This document shows, one piece after another, positions 39,401 through 53,268 of a DNA stretch of 64,000 nucleotides. Both the position numbers and the translations under genes were made by a program. Position 1 is the first letter of the stretch. Every line of letters starts with the position of its first letter. Origin of the DNA: Hippophae tibetana (Eukaryota > Streptophyta > Magnoliopsida > Rosales > Elaeagnaceae); assembly GCA_037013495.1 (NCBI GenBank), contig CM072811.1:27303659-27367658 (forward strand), read 5' to 3'. The notes under the pieces were generated by a model. It did not search any database, was not told the origin of the DNA, and saw only the letters and a program-made list of their open reading frames with translations.

Positions 39401-41036
39401 GTTTGTTGAATTTTCATCTTCCTATATTTCTAAGCCTTTGTCAACTAAAGACACTACCATTGGCTTACCTACTTGTTATGCACATGTTCCCTCTTTGGTT
39501 GTAAACTTATCTTCTTTATTGTCTATTCTTAAAGTTTTTCTTGATAACTCACTAAAACAAGCAATCTTGCCTAGTTTCTAGGCACTACTTATGATTAGCA
39601 CTTTTCTTACCACTACTTTTCCGTCTATTGTTTTCTCCCAAAATCTACAACACTTCTAATACCTATAACATCTGTTACTCTATCTATTTCTAGCCTTTTG
39701 TCTTGTCTGGTTACTCTTCATACACATACCACAGGAACAATGTCTACCATGTTTCCTACTCACTCTCAACAAAAATTTCATAGTCAAACATCATTGCACA
39801 GTCTTTTCTCTACACCTTCACCTGATACAACTTCACTTGTTGTTCCTTTGTCTTCAAATAGTTTTTCTTTTTCACCAACTTTATTTTAAAATTTAATAAC
39901 TTTAGTCACTCTATCTTTTTGAACAATCAAATGACTACACTTCTCTTACTCTTATACCACGATATTTATATGAATCATGGACCTTTAATACAGAAATTAA
40001 ATATTATGAAGTATTTGATCTAATAGGTTTGGATCTTTTTGTTCAATTTCCTTTTACTACCATACAGCCTTCATCTCTAAGTAACTTACATCCTATGATA
40101 ACACTATCCAAACATGGCATAACTAAACCCAACTTTTCTCTTGTTATTTCCATTCTTCTTGAACCCAATATTACCTCAGAAACCTTTGAATATCCTGGGT
40201 GGATTGAGCCTATAAAAGTTGATATATCTCTCTTTTTAATAACAATACATGAACTTTAGTTCCTTTTCCTTAAGGGAAGAAATTCATTGGTAATAAATGG
40301 GTGCACATATTGAAACTAAAGATAGATAAGTCCTTAGAAAAATATAAGTCAAGAGTTGTTGTCAAAGGATATGATCAAACCAAAGAAACCTTCAACCTTG
40401 TTGCAAAACATGTTACTATTAGAGTTATACCTACTTTGACATTGTCAAAGGATTAGAGCATAAGAAAACTTGATGTAAATAATGTCTTCCTAAATTGTGA
40501 CTTTGAGGAGAAGGTCTGTATGTTTCAACCAGTGAGCTTTATTGATAAAGGATATTCCCATAATGTGTGCAAACTAAATAAAGCCTTGTATGGGATCAAA
40601 CAAGCATATAAAGCTTAGTTTTTCAAACTTAGCAAGTGTTTGCACCAAATAGGATTTTAATCTAGCAACTCAGATACTTCAATGATGATTTACAAGGTTG
40701 AAAAAACTTTTGTAGTATATTTAGTCTATATTGATGACATTCTTGTTATAATAAATGATTTTTCTTTTATTCAACATATAATTGATAGACTACATTTAGC
40801 CTTTGCATTAAAAGATCTTGGTGAAATCAATTATTTTTTGAATATTGAAGCTAAAAGGTCCACTGATGGACTACACTTATGTTAGAAAAAATATATTTCA
40901 AATTTGCTATAAAAAGTTAAACTAAATGAAACTCGAGCCTATTCAACACCAATGCAAGCAATCAAGATATCGTCAATCTAACTCAACATTTCATTGGATA
41001 TTACTTTTGCAATTCTCATCTTTTTATCAGTTTTCA
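36408..41036 (+). mobile_element. Ty1/copia (Ale/Retrofit-like) relic with internal 3' deletion
   Basis: A short 5' LTR of about 195 bp (start TGTTAGAA at 36408 tentative) ends TTTTTCA at 36602 and is followed by TGGTTTCAGAAC, a near match to the initiator-Met primer-binding site. Gag starts about 36755 (NVKLDDTNYLIWKEY) and continues with SYKKRDISLDEVFLMM. Integrase is readable near 38690-39120 (HFHIIHIDVWVPSP), and RT near 40280-40880 (KLDVNNVFLN, NKALYGIKQAY, LVYIDDILV, KDLGEINYF). RNase H is missing. At about 40975 the coding sequence joins a copy of the LTR end (AACTCAACATTT, then TGCAATTCTCATCT, then TTTTCA at 41036). Stops and frameshifts are numerous. Confidence 0.82.
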
Positions 41037-41700
41037 CGCTATGAAAAAATGCACTTAAATGATAACATGTTTAGTTTTTCTTATTTTATAAAAATATTAT
41101 CAAAAAATAATATTTATTCAAAAAATTTGTTTTAAAATATAATTGTAAGTATTTTTTTTAAATGTAAATGAATCAATTTATAAGTTGTTTAACCTAGTTA
41201 ACTCGTTTAAAGGCAAATTGAGCTTAACTTACATAAAATTTAAATAAATTAAGTTGAGTTATAATTCATCTAAGATGAATTGAATCTAAGTAAATTCGGT
41301 TAGTTCAGTTCGTTAAAATGATAATTTTGTAAAATAAAAAAATGAAGAACATGAAAATAACTACAATATGAAAACTGTTAATCATTAGTCTATTTGTTAC
41401 TAAAAATATCTAAGAGAGAATAAATAGGGAGGGAACTTCGACACATGACTATTCACCATTCCGTAAGTTTTTGTTTAACTAATCATTAAGATTTGTATTT
41501 CAGGATAAAATAATTACTTGTGATTGAAATAAAAATTATTTTTAATAATGAAAAATTCTTTATGTCACAACAATTTAATAATTTAAACATTTTTTTATTG
41601 ATGATATTTAATTACATATATATTATCTCATAAAATTAAATTAAAAAATATATATGTGACAATTAAAGAAAATATTGAAAGAAATTATAGGTATGAAGAG

Positions 41701-42324
41701 TGTTAAGAAACCTAAGTCCCACATCGGCCAGGAGTTGGACAATCTTTTATCTTATAACTTGAGTTTTGAGGTGGAATTAGGCTCATGTCTAACATGGTAT
41801 CAGAGTTGGTATCCTGGTCGATGCTCTGAGCTCTCCTTGCAGTCATCGTGGGTTCTCATCTTAAGTCCCACCCCAACTGATGTGGAAGGGGGTTGTTAAG
41901 ATTTAACTTAAGTCTCACATCAATCAGTCTCTATGCCAAGAGACATCTTATAATCCTAAGCAATCTTTCACCTCAAAACCTGAGCTTTTAGGTGGATTTA
42001 GGCTTGGGCCAACTAACAATGTTAAGGTTTAACTTAAGTCCCACATCGGCGGCATCTTATAATCCTCAGTAATTCTTCACCTCAAAACCTAGGTTTTGAG
42101 GTGGAGTTAGGCTTGGGCCTAACTAACATGGTATCAAAGCTAGCTCCTGACTCTCGGACACCCTTAAAGCTCACCCCTCATCGACACTCAAGGCATAATC
42201 TTCGCCCGCTCATCCTCGTAGATGTGGAAGGGGAGTGTTAAGAAACATAAATCTCACATCGGTCAGAAATTAAACTTCCACTGCACATATAAGTTTTAAG
42301 GTAGAGTTAGCCTAAAGTCTAACA
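41701..42324 (+). mobile_element. composite TRIM cluster with four LTRs
   Basis: LTRs lie at 41701-41794, 41894-42018, 42020-42128 and 42236-42324; each opens TGTTAAG and ends TAACA. After the first, the primer-binding site is TGGTATCAGAGT (41795-41806); after the third, TGGTATCAAAGC (42129-42140). Polypurine tracts GATGTGGAAGGGGG (41879-41892) and GATGTGGAAGGGGAG (42221-42235) precede the second and fourth. The order is LTR-interior-LTR-LTR-interior-LTR. Outer LTRs resemble each other (TGTTAAGAAAC), as do the inner pair (TTTAACTTAAGTC). Flanking pentamers AAGAG and AAGAA differ by one base and may be the target-site duplication. Confidence 0.85.
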
Positions 42325-42329
42325 AAGAA

Positions 42330-45300
42330 GTTTTAAAGGTTATCACATAAAATTGATTCACCTTATTAATATGTTAAAAAAAATTGATTTTTTTTCATGT
42401 AATGTGGAAAAATTAAACATAAGAAACAATAATATTCATTTTTATTTTATTAATAAATTCTTAAACATAATATTTGAGAATAAAATACATACCAAAAATC
42501 AAATAAAGTTAGTAAGACATAAGATTGTATATCAATAGGGGAAAATTAAAAAAAATAAAAACTTGATTTATTTCACATAGAATAAAAGGCATAAAAAGTC
42601 GCAGTGGCATTTCAACCGCTCACTACCAATTTTCTTAATCAGTTCGTTAGAAATTTAAAAAAAATTATAAAATTTAATTTAAAAGAGAACTAAGAAATAC
42701 ACAAACAAATATATAAGAGAACTAATGGAGAATAATGTTATTTATAATTATTCTTCAATATTAAAATCTAATATTCTCTAAAGAACCTTTTAACATTTTG
42801 TAAACTTTTGACTTCTATAACTCTAAAAACCTATGCAGGAGATATTAGAAAAGGGCAAAAATTTAAAGAATATTAAAAGATTGTATTATGTTTAATATAT
42901 AAATAATTATATTATATCCATCAATTTTAAGCATAATACTTTTAGATTTAAGAAGAATTTTTATATATAAATATATATAATAATGATAAGATAAAATTAT
43001 AAATTGTTCTTATTATAACATTATAATAATAATAAGAAGAAGAAGAAGAAGATAAAACTAAAATAAAGGGAAACGAATTCTGAAAACAAAATACTACCAT
43101 AATAATTATAATAATACCATAACATCATAAAATAAATATATGGCGTGCATTAACGATGATGCCCTTTTCTTGGAATGTTGGAATGTTAAAGGTTAGTATG
43201 ATAGTTGAATTATAGGATTGTAATTTTAATATTAAAAGTTTATAAAATATAGATGTAATTAATCTAAATGGGATGAATAAATTATTCTTAAATTTTATCA
43301 ATTTATAATTTAATAATTTAAATAAAGTGATCATGCAATCGCATGTAAGAATAAAGTGCAAAAATGAAATGATAACACACGATATTTTTCGGTAAAAATA
43401 ACTTAGGCCACAACTATGACCTAAGAGAAAAATCATTGATGCATCGAACCACCTAACTTTCTACTATGAAAAACAAATATTCAAGTACAAACTCGGTCTT
43501 ATGTTACCCTCCCTATAATACTACCGCATTGTACCTTACTTACGTGCTACTACTTTGTTTTCAAAGTTTATAATATTAACGTGAACGGTTTTTAGACTAA
43601 TGTTCTAATAAGCTTCCCACGAATTAGATACATTCATAAATCAACTGCAAAAGAGTTAGCACAAAAATACAAGCATATGTGTGTGTTTTAGAACTAATTT
43701 AATAATAAATCATCCTAACTAGATGATTCAAAACATATGTTACTTAAATCAAATCAACTAGCAAATTTTGGAGCAAAAAGATTAAGCTTATGTTCAATAA
43801 AAATAGCTTATTTAAATATCAATAATTAAATCAAATAATTATGATATGACACACATATTATTTGATCTAACAATTCAACAACAAAAATAAATATAAAGTT
43901 ATAAGATCATGTAATCAAAATATCATAAACTAATTAGGCTTCTTAATTAATCAAACACAATCATCAATATTTGATAGATTAACTAAATAAAGAAGCCTAA
44001 AGAACTATAATATTATATTTGCAAAACAAAAGATAAATTAAGAAAAAAAAAATACTCTTGTATGATTGATTGATATAATTAACAATGAGTTTTATTTATA
44101 GTAAAAATTAAAAAATTTAATTCTATATAATTGATAAATATATTTTCTAATACAAATAGGATTAGTAATACTCATTAATTAAGAAGACTAATAATTAAAG
44201 AATAGTTTTTTTAAAGTACTCATTAATCAAAAAGACTCGTATTTAAAGAAGAATTCTTTTAAAGTACATTTTAAGCTATTTTTTAGCCTATAATTTAGGG
44301 TATATCTTATATAGTATTTTAGCATATATTTTATTTTATATTTTAGCATAAATATTTTAATAATAAAAATAATTCTAGATTTATGAATATGTACTATTAA
44401 ATACATGAGTGCATCTTATCTGCTATAGTTATAACAATTATACCTGAAGTACGATTATTTAAAATTCTGACGTTTATTCGACTTTACTTGATAAACTTGA
44501 TAGCGAACTTAAAAATAAATTTACATACAAATATTTTATCTACGATAATAAACCACATTTATAATCATTACAAATACAATTCAAATTATTATATACGGGG
44601 CACAGGTGATCTAAATTGTAAACTTCAAATTTTACCTTTAAGAAAAAATTTAAAAAATAAATAAAAATAATTATTAATTCAATAAATAAATAAGTTTAAA
44701 AATAATAATATAACACAAAATAAATCATATACGGTTGTATTTCATGCTCAAATATCAATTTGATGTTATCATATTCATCAATTATGATGAAAGCAGAGCA
44801 CAAAATTGAATAACAAGAATATTTAAGTTATAAAAAAGATGAAGGTACATAAACAAAAGAAAATATATATATATACAAATAGCTAAATAGGAAAAAAAAA
44901 TGTTGCTTGCAAGTGAATGTAAAATTTGTTAATGACAAAGGTAATAGAAAGGGAATAAAAAATGTAGAGAAAGACAAAATAATGTAAAAGAAGAAATATA
45001 ATAATATTTATTCGTATAATTATGATATTTTTATTATCATTTTCGACTTTCTTACTTTTTTAATTTTAATTAAATAATATTAACATTTTATAGATAATTC
45101 ATCAAACAAATCATTTGATACTATAACTTCTATAGTCTCTGAATCATAAAAATCTTAAAAGTATATGGTTCATATCAAAAATACAAAATCTTAAATATGG
45201 ATTTATTACTTTTGTGGTATCATAATTTTATTATTGTTAGTCTTATTTTTTAGATAATATCTTAATGATAATCAAATTTAATAAAATGTACTAATTTAAT

Positions 45301-46855
45301 ATAACTTTTCATTTTATTGACAATTTTTTACACAAAGAGCATTTTATTACTAATTCGTCTACTTGAACATTAACGTCTCTTTTTTATTATTTTGAATATT
45401 TAAATACATATTTTAATATTTTTAACTCATTTTACACTATTTAAACTGTATAAACTAGGAACTCACCATCTTCACTTATGTTATGTTTTTCCTCCATTGA
45501 TCAGCTTAAATCAAGATTCTTTTTCCTATTATTATTTTATTTTTAGGCATTTTTGATGATTCTAAGAATGATAAAAAAACAAAAACTCATTCAAATTCCA
45601 TATTTTGTTTGAAAATAAAATGAGTCTCAATTAGAATCATCATAAATACTTAAAAGAAAAATAAAAATAAAATCTCAATTTAAACTTATCAATGGAAAAA
45701 AAACATAACATAAGTGAAATTATTAAATTATTAAATAATAAAGGAAAAAATAAAACTTAAAAATAGTGTAAAATGTGAAGAAAAAAATGTTGTATTCAAA
45801 AATAACATTAAAATGCCAAAATAAACTATTAATGTTAAGATGAATGAAATGGTAAAAAAAAACACCTTACATTAAATGCAAGTACGTGAAAAATCTCTAA
45901 TAAAATAAAATAAAATTATATTAAAACAATAAATTTCATCGTAAGTAAGTATCACTAAATTACCAATTAAAAAATCAAAGTAAAAAAGGGCACCCAAAAT
46001 CAAATTATTGTACGACTACTATATCAAACCCCTCAAATAACCTCGTAACTTTATTTCTAAGCCTCACATCGAGACAAACCTCAAGACGTGTCTCAAATGA
46101 ATCTTTTACAACTAACTGTTGTCACAATTAATATTCATAAATAGTAATTATATCAAAATACAATTGCCAAAACAAATAATAGTTATAAAACAAATTGCCA
46201 ATTCATGTATTACTAATACTATTGTAGTGATAACAAATTTGATTGTGATAATAAAAAAATTGATTATAATAATATCACCACATAAATTACATTACCAATC
46301 AATTTTTGATATTATTTTGGACGATATAAAATTGCAAACTCATTATATTGTGAAACCTATTGATAATTAAAATATACCTCACCTGACATTATTTAACCCT
46401 AAGATAATCATTTCCTTAGAAAATTATGTAAGAGCTCATCCCAAAATGTCACTAATGACTCCCAAACATTCTTTCCAAATGCAAGAAACATCAACTCTTC
46501 CATTTCCTTTTTTAATGAGGAAGCATCGCCAATTTATACAAGTACTTGTAATTTTTCGTTAGCTGGCTTTTCAAAGTGAGTTGTTTTGCTTGCTTTCATG
46601 TTTTTTTGTTATAAATGAAGAAGAAGAAGAAGAAGAAGAAAAAAAACATAATTATTGTAGAGGAACTATTCATTGTTCCAAGAGTAAGTGACATTTATAC
46701 TCTCAACCAATCATATTGAGAGTAAGTTTGAATTTATAGGTATATTACATATTTTTCATGAAAATATTTGCACTAAACAAACATGTGATTGGTGAAGACA
46801 ACCATGTCATCCTTACTTTGGAACTAAGGAATAATTTCTCATTAATGCATCGTTG
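42330..46855. other. long AT-rich intergenic region
   Basis: No gene recognised on either strand. Short AAG repeats occur at 43034-43051 and 46618-46640. The rest is A/T homopolymer-rich sequence without conserved coding patterns. Confidence 0.6.
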
Positions 46856-46858
46856 TAA

Positions 46859-49206
46859 TTATACTTTATCATCATGAAACCACCACCTAGTTTCCTTAGG
46901 AGATCTGCCATTTCTACAATTCTTCACATAGCGATCGTTATCCTCAGGGAGTTGCTGCAAGCATGAAGAAAATAATCAGTAAATTTCTGCACAAAATCAA
47001 GTTCCCTATTGTTCTCTGCCCTAGTTTCTGAACATATTCCGCAAGTTTTATACAAATTAAGAGCAAGTCCATCATTTACTAAATGATGGTATCAATTACA
47101 AAGGGCTTGTTTGGTTGTGCTTCTCCTAAAGTTGGTTTCGAGGAAAGTGTTTTGAAATGAAACAATTTTAATCAAAAGTGATTTCAAAAGAAACATTTAG
47201 TTATTTGACATAAAATAATTAAAAATGATTTAAGTGGCATTTTAGTAACTATATTATGAATAGAGTATGTATTCTAAACTACTTCTGTCAAACTCCTAAA
47301 AGCACAAATAGTGCTTCTCAAAATTTTGACAGCACTTTGCTTAGAGATTACCAAACACCATAAGAAGTATCTTGGTTCATTTGAAAGCACTTTCAGCCCT
47401 AAGGAGAAGCAATTCTAAACAAGCCCTAAGTTTTAAACAGTGTTAGTTGGCTTAATTACTTGTCAATTTCAAGCACTTGGGTATGAAAGAGCAATTAAAT
47501 TTAAATCAAAACGATGCAAACCTTCACGGTGGAGCTTGATAGCATTGAAAGAATGCTTATGCAGATGGAACTAACAGTCATGGCTGGTGACCATGAATCG
47601 TACAAAATATCTACAAATATCCACATTATAATAATGAATCACATAATTATGCATTAGTGGCGTGCATTAAAGATTATGATCATGAACCTAATAACAAAAA
47701 AGTTTCAACCCTCAAATATAAAAGAAAAAGGGAAGAAAAATAAATAAATAAAATAAAAATCCATGACAATGTTGTCCTGACTGGAAAGGGAGCATATGAA
47801 GAGAATTCTTCATATTTGTATCCGCTAACATTTTTAAGTTCAAAATGGTGCATATATGCCCTTCATACTCCATATCCTGACTGAAAATGTTGATGAATGT
47901 TAGTTCCATCAGTGCTACTATTCCACATCTTAATTCCCAATCCTTATCTCACACCTATGAATGCAGTTACACATTAAAAATTTTGCACAGATCATTTGCG
48001 CCCTCAGTTAAGTGAATTCAAAATCTATGTGAAGCTATGCTGAAGAGGCGAAGACGACTCTAAATAAGTGAAAATAAGTGAATGATGTAGACAAGGCAAA
48101 AGGAAAAAAACAACTTTCCATGATGAAGCATCACTGTTCAAAAATCACATAACCCAACCATGGACAGAAAGAGCCAAACAGTTACCGAGTAACATCCCAC
48201 TAGCTCCAAAGTCACATAAACCATATATGGAAAGGGTCACTAAAACATGAAAAGAAAATGTAGCCCAGAATAACAAATAGAAGAAAAAGCTAATCTTAAA
48301 CTCTTACCTAAGCATATATGGCCATTGCTATAGATATGTGGGTGCAGGGGAGCTGGTTGCAGAAATATAACCTGTCCATCGACCACCATATATGAAATCA
48401 AAAACAGAAAATTCACCACAATAAAGTATAAACTATAGAGCTTAGTTCAATAAGTTACAAAATCAAAGCCAGAAGGAATAAATGAACCTGTGGAGCTTCC
48501 ATTGGGTAATGCTCAGGGAAGTCAACTTGAAGCTGGTAGGTCTCATTTGTATACAGAGTTCCAGGAGCGCCATTCACTTCAATCACCCACCTTCGTATCC
48601 CCCAACAAAAGAGAACGACAAAAAAAAAACAAATAAGGTAATAAAAATAAGAAAAAAATTCATCTGTATAATACACAAAATAAAATCTCCATTCCTTGAA
48701 TTTCAGCAAAACCTTGCTTTATTGGAGAAGAAAAGGTAAAAATAAAGTGACCCTAAAAACCCTAGCATGTTTCAGTCGTTACCCAATTGAAAAGTGACAA
48801 TCTTTTGGGAAAGGGCAAAAACAACACAAGTTTTAAGATTATTCATAAATTCAAGTTATTTTTCCACAGTTTTCTAAAAAAGAAGAAGACAATAATAATT
48901 ACTACAAATCTGTAGAGAACAAACAAACCTTTGAAGATTATCGGTGACTTTGTGTTTAAAACCGGCTGGAGGATTAACCTGCCATTCGAGTAACTCTTTC
49001 TGAAGCCGATTGCAAGCAATCTTACTCAAAGCCTAAAGAAGAACAAAAAGAAACAAAACCCAGAACACAAATTGGAAATTCAATTAATAAATTTAAAAAT
49101 AAGGAAGAAAAGTTGCAGACCAAGTGTTTGTGGATTTGTATGTGCTAGATAGGTATGGAAAATCTGAGACCCAAACCTTGCGAGCGGTGGCGGAGGAACT
49201 AGTCAT
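46859..49206 (-). CDS. UBC16-like: ubiquitin-conjugating enzyme E2, UBC16/17/18 type (UBE2W-like), 6 exons, 161 aa
   Basis: Exons on the - strand, 5' to 3': 49206-49177, 49032-48929, 48590-48488, 48371-48308, 47610-47522, 46954-46859. All introns are GT/AG and the joined 486-bp frame is open, encoding 161 residues, the length of the Arabidopsis UBC16-18 group. The E2 carries activated ubiquitin on a thioester Cys, here Cys99 in YSNGHICLDILYDSWSPAM. The usual HPN motif is HPH (residues 89-91), as in UBC16-18 and animal UBE2W, which ubiquitinates protein N-termini. FPEHYPMEAPQVIF and a basic-acidic tail ending FHDDKV are also typical. Cytosolic/nuclear location is expected from the family. A MITE lies in intron 5. 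Confidence 0.95.
47103..47426. mobile_element. MITE in intron 5 of the E2 gene (324 bp)
   Basis: The ends form terminal inverted repeats of about 28 bp: the left end reads GGGCTTGTTTGGTTGTGCTT and the right end, reverse-complemented, GGGCTTGTTTAGAATTGCTT, both followed by CTCCT. The interior is AT-rich with AAAGTGATTT and AAAGCACTTTC motifs. No transposase is encoded. A target-site duplication is not clear. Confidence 0.72.
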
Positions 49207-49209
49207 ACT

Positions 49210-50913
49210 TTTGTCTCTACAAATGTCTGGAATTAGAGAAAGAGAGAAAGAGAGAAATGAAATGTTAAGGTTGAAGTTGAAGTTGACGAAACGGCCCATT
49301 CATATTCGGTATTCCATGATCCACACCTTATCGAAGACAGTAGCTTCTATTTTTATCCATTATTTATTATTTTTATTTTTAATCCCTAATTAATTATACT
49401 TAAAATCTAACATATATTTAAATAATAGTATTTACAGACCAATTAAGGTATTATCTAGATGTAAACATTTGGATTGAATATGGTTAAAGACTTATCAAAT
49501 ACAATTTGAGTCTTTGGATTGAATATGGTTTAGAGTAAAGATTTATCAAATACAATTTGAGTCTTATATTATTTTATTTCTATAAAATACAATAAAATTA
49601 AAATTGATTTCTTTTATTTTTATAGTTAATTAAACTTTAAAATAAGAATAAAATAAAATCGAATTTTTTATAATTCAACCAAATCAATATTTAATATGAA
49701 AATGATCCTCCCTCGTAAAGAAATTTATATTTTTTGAATTAAAAACTAATAATATTTAAAGCCTAAAATTTTTATTAGAGAAATAATATAATTTATGTAA
49801 AAAAATTATTAGAAACATAATATAATTTATGTTATTCTAGTGATCTTTAGGTTCCATAATATTTATGTTTTTCAAAGTATATATAACAATAAAATGTTTT
49901 AATATTAAATGAGTTAAAAATAAAAATATTATTTAAAATAAAGAAATAAATATTTTTTTGGGTTAATTATTTCGATAAATAATGTAATTTTTTATCTAAT
50001 GATATGAAAGGATTCGAATTCAGTATATTGTAGGAGGTGGTATTATGACTTTCCCACTTTAGTTAAATATTAATTTTATATAAGTATTGGTTTCACTGTA
50101 AATTTATTTTTATAAATTAAATATATTTTTTATATTTTTTAATTATTTTTCTTAAAATATGTGTATATTAATTAAATTATTTTTAATTTGTATATTTTAA
50201 TTACTTATTTTAAAATACGGATACTTTAATCATGTAATTATTTTATTTTTAAATATTTTAATATTTTAATATTTTGTGATAAATTTAAGTATAATCGAAT
50301 TGAAACATGTAGACTGGTAAATGAAAAAGAAAATGTCTTAAAAGTAAAAAAAATAAATGAGTAAAATTATTAAAATTAATCTAAATAACTAAATTATTTA
50401 TATATTTAATAATAAAATAATTAAAATATATTAATTTAAAATAACGTGATTAATATATGAAAATAAATTTACCATAAAATGGTGGAGGAGTGTTTAATAT
50501 TTAATATGTGATTGCTAAAATTTAGCCAAATTAATTGTTGGATGATTCTATTTCATATAAAGTAACATAGACATGTATTTAAAGATTGTCGTGCTAATAT
50601 CTTCGTAGGTTTATATCATCATGCCATGCTTGACTTTGATAATATATACTGCTTTACATTTCACAATGTCACCAAAATCCATGTTTATTTGATTGTGCTT
50701 TTATTAAAATTGATTTTAAACGAAAGTAATTTCATAAAGATGACGTGGAGAAATACAAAATGTGTTTGTAATCCTGAAAACGCTTTTCATTTTTTTTTTT
50801 TTTTACTGCTTTTTCTTGAAGTATTTTATAATAGAAACAAAGAGACATTAAATTTATAGTTAAATAAAAAAAACAAAAATGTATAGCTTTTCATAAAATT
50901 CTTGCAGTAGTTT

Positions 50914-50964
<51 letters not shown>

Positions 50965-53260
50965 TTGGTTTTGTATGACCAAAAATTTTCTTTATTGATT
51001 TGGTTAAAGTTATACCAAAAGTAGTATATACAATTGGTCAGATTTGGAATGGGATCCCAATTGTTATATCTTAGCATTTATTCTTTATTTGTTGGACAAA
51101 TTTCATTTCATGTTTTAGCATATGCCTTCCCCACTTAAAAATGGCATTTTTCTTTGGATGAACATGGCCTTTATCTCTCATAGAAAAATATAAAATAAAT
51201 GTAAAATAATTCAACTTTATTGGTATTATTATTAGTCTGCTTTTAGAAGGATTGAGTTAAAGACAAAGTCATAGTTAAAAGTCCAAATACAATGGAGTGG
51301 GAATGGAAGAGGTAGGATATATAATTGAGAAAAGTCTAAGGGAAGTGTTTTGGATTAAGTTTTAATGTGGGTTTAGTTTTTTGGATTTTAAAAAATTATT
51401 TTTTAATTATTTAGTTAAAAAAATGAGTAAATTAAAGATAGATAATATTTTTTTATTAAAATATTATTTTTATGTAAAGTTATTAAAACATGATTAAAAT
51501 TCGATTATTTAATAATGAAAAATGATAATTAATATGAAAAAATTCATAAAATATTTTTAGTTTAATATTTGATTATTATTACTATTTTTATTTTAATATA
51601 TTATTGATTTTTTTAAAACAAAAGTATGTATTTTAATATTTTTTTATTAAAATATTATTATTGTTAATTTTTTTCTTAAATTGCATACTACATTAAAATA
51701 AGATTTTATTTTATATGATTTTAATAACTTGATAATGAAAAATAATATTTTAATAAATAAATAATTAAAATAATAATATTTATTCACAACTCTACACAAA
51801 CTACAATAAAATGGCCACTCTCCTATATAATACATAATGTTTCTAACTGTTTTTTTTTTTTTTTTGTTTCTAACTATTTTATTATTATTATTATTTATCA
51901 AAAACCAAATAGAAAACGTAATATGGGTTTATTTCTAAGAGCTCCTAATTTTTAAATAAATCAAAATAATTCTAATAATATTTGCTTGCAAAAAGAAGTA
52001 ATTCATTTGAAGGGATAGTTTAAGAGGATAACGACTAATGTTTTTGTAAAAAAAAAAAATATAACGTGTTATATGTTATTATTAATTATAATTATTAATA
52101 TCAATTATATGTCTAATATATATTTTTTATAGAATTAAAGGATTAAGATTAATATGATGTTAATACAACCCTAATATGTAAGATGAGTGCACCAATATTT
52201 ATGAGTAAAATACTATTATAATATCCTATTCCTTATAACTTTATAAATATAATATTCCTAATAGAAACTAAGTATTAATGTATTTGTAATATAAGATTAT
52301 GTTATTCACCTAAAATAATTATAAAAATATAATTATTAAAAACTATTTTAGCAAATCTATTTCAAAAACTTAGATACTTAACTTGAAGTCACTTTTGAAA
52401 CCATTTATTGAAGAAGCACGCCTTTTAAGATATTTTCGAACTTTTGCTCATCTTTGTCGATCTTCTATGCAAGTAGGATAAGCATATGCCCTAATTTGAT
52501 TGGAAACAAACTGGGTAAGATGTCCAAGGAAAAAAACTTTCAGCATACACACTATAAAATCAAGAAACACAGAAGAAATTGTTTTTAGAAGACTGAAATA
52601 TACTAAATTTAATCAGATTTAATACTTTGATATCTTAATTTTTTTTATCATAATATTAGATTTGCTATATTTTTAAATTTAATACATTTATTTTAAATTT
52701 AAAAATTAAATTAAATTACACTGAATCAATTAAAATTAACGAGTTGGAAAAACTTTTTTTTACTTTAATTAATCTCTTTAAATTTAAATTTACTTTATTA
52801 AATTTAAAAAAATAATTAACATAATATTTAAAAAAAAAGCTAAGTAAATTAAGTATTACATCTATTAAAGCTTAATTACAATTGGCGTAATTAATGCTTG
52901 TTAAAATCTATTACAAGTGTTCTAGAATCTAGATCTTGCCTCTTTATGTATTTTTTTTTTAACTTTGAGTGAAACTCATATGAATCTTAATTGAAATGTT
53001 AATCATAATCTTTATAAACTCTATCATAATATTTAATATATAATATTATTTTTGACAATTTTTTCTTCTAATTTATAAAAAAGTTAGAAATTTTCTACTA
53101 AAAAAATAATTTGCAGACTAACGGTGAAACTTTAATTAAATAAGAAAAGATTACATATAAACATGATTTTGGTGTTTGAGACACTATTTTTTGTAACAAT
53201 AATACATTTCAGTATTATTTAAAAAATGAATTGTATTTTAATTTTTAAAAGAATTTCGAC
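49210..53260. other. AT-rich intergenic region
   Basis: The first ~200 bp upstream of the E2 start would hold its promoter. The remainder is AT-rich. It contains a diverged ~50-bp duplication (49469-49566, unit with GGATTGAATATGGTT) and a (TTA)14 tract (50921-50963). No gene seen. Confidence 0.6.
50921..50963 (+). repeat. (TTA)14 microsatellite
   Basis: Forty-three bases of TTA/ATT trinucleotide repeat without interruption. Confidence 0.95.
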
Positions 53261-53268
53261 ATATATCA

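Noticed and set aside
43125..43436. 103-codon open frame on the - strand
   Set aside because: AT-rich composition, no family pattern and no neighbouring exon signals; open by chance.
46119..46370. 83-codon frame rich in Ile and Asn
   Set aside because: Composition mirrors the surrounding AT-rich DNA; no motif recognised.
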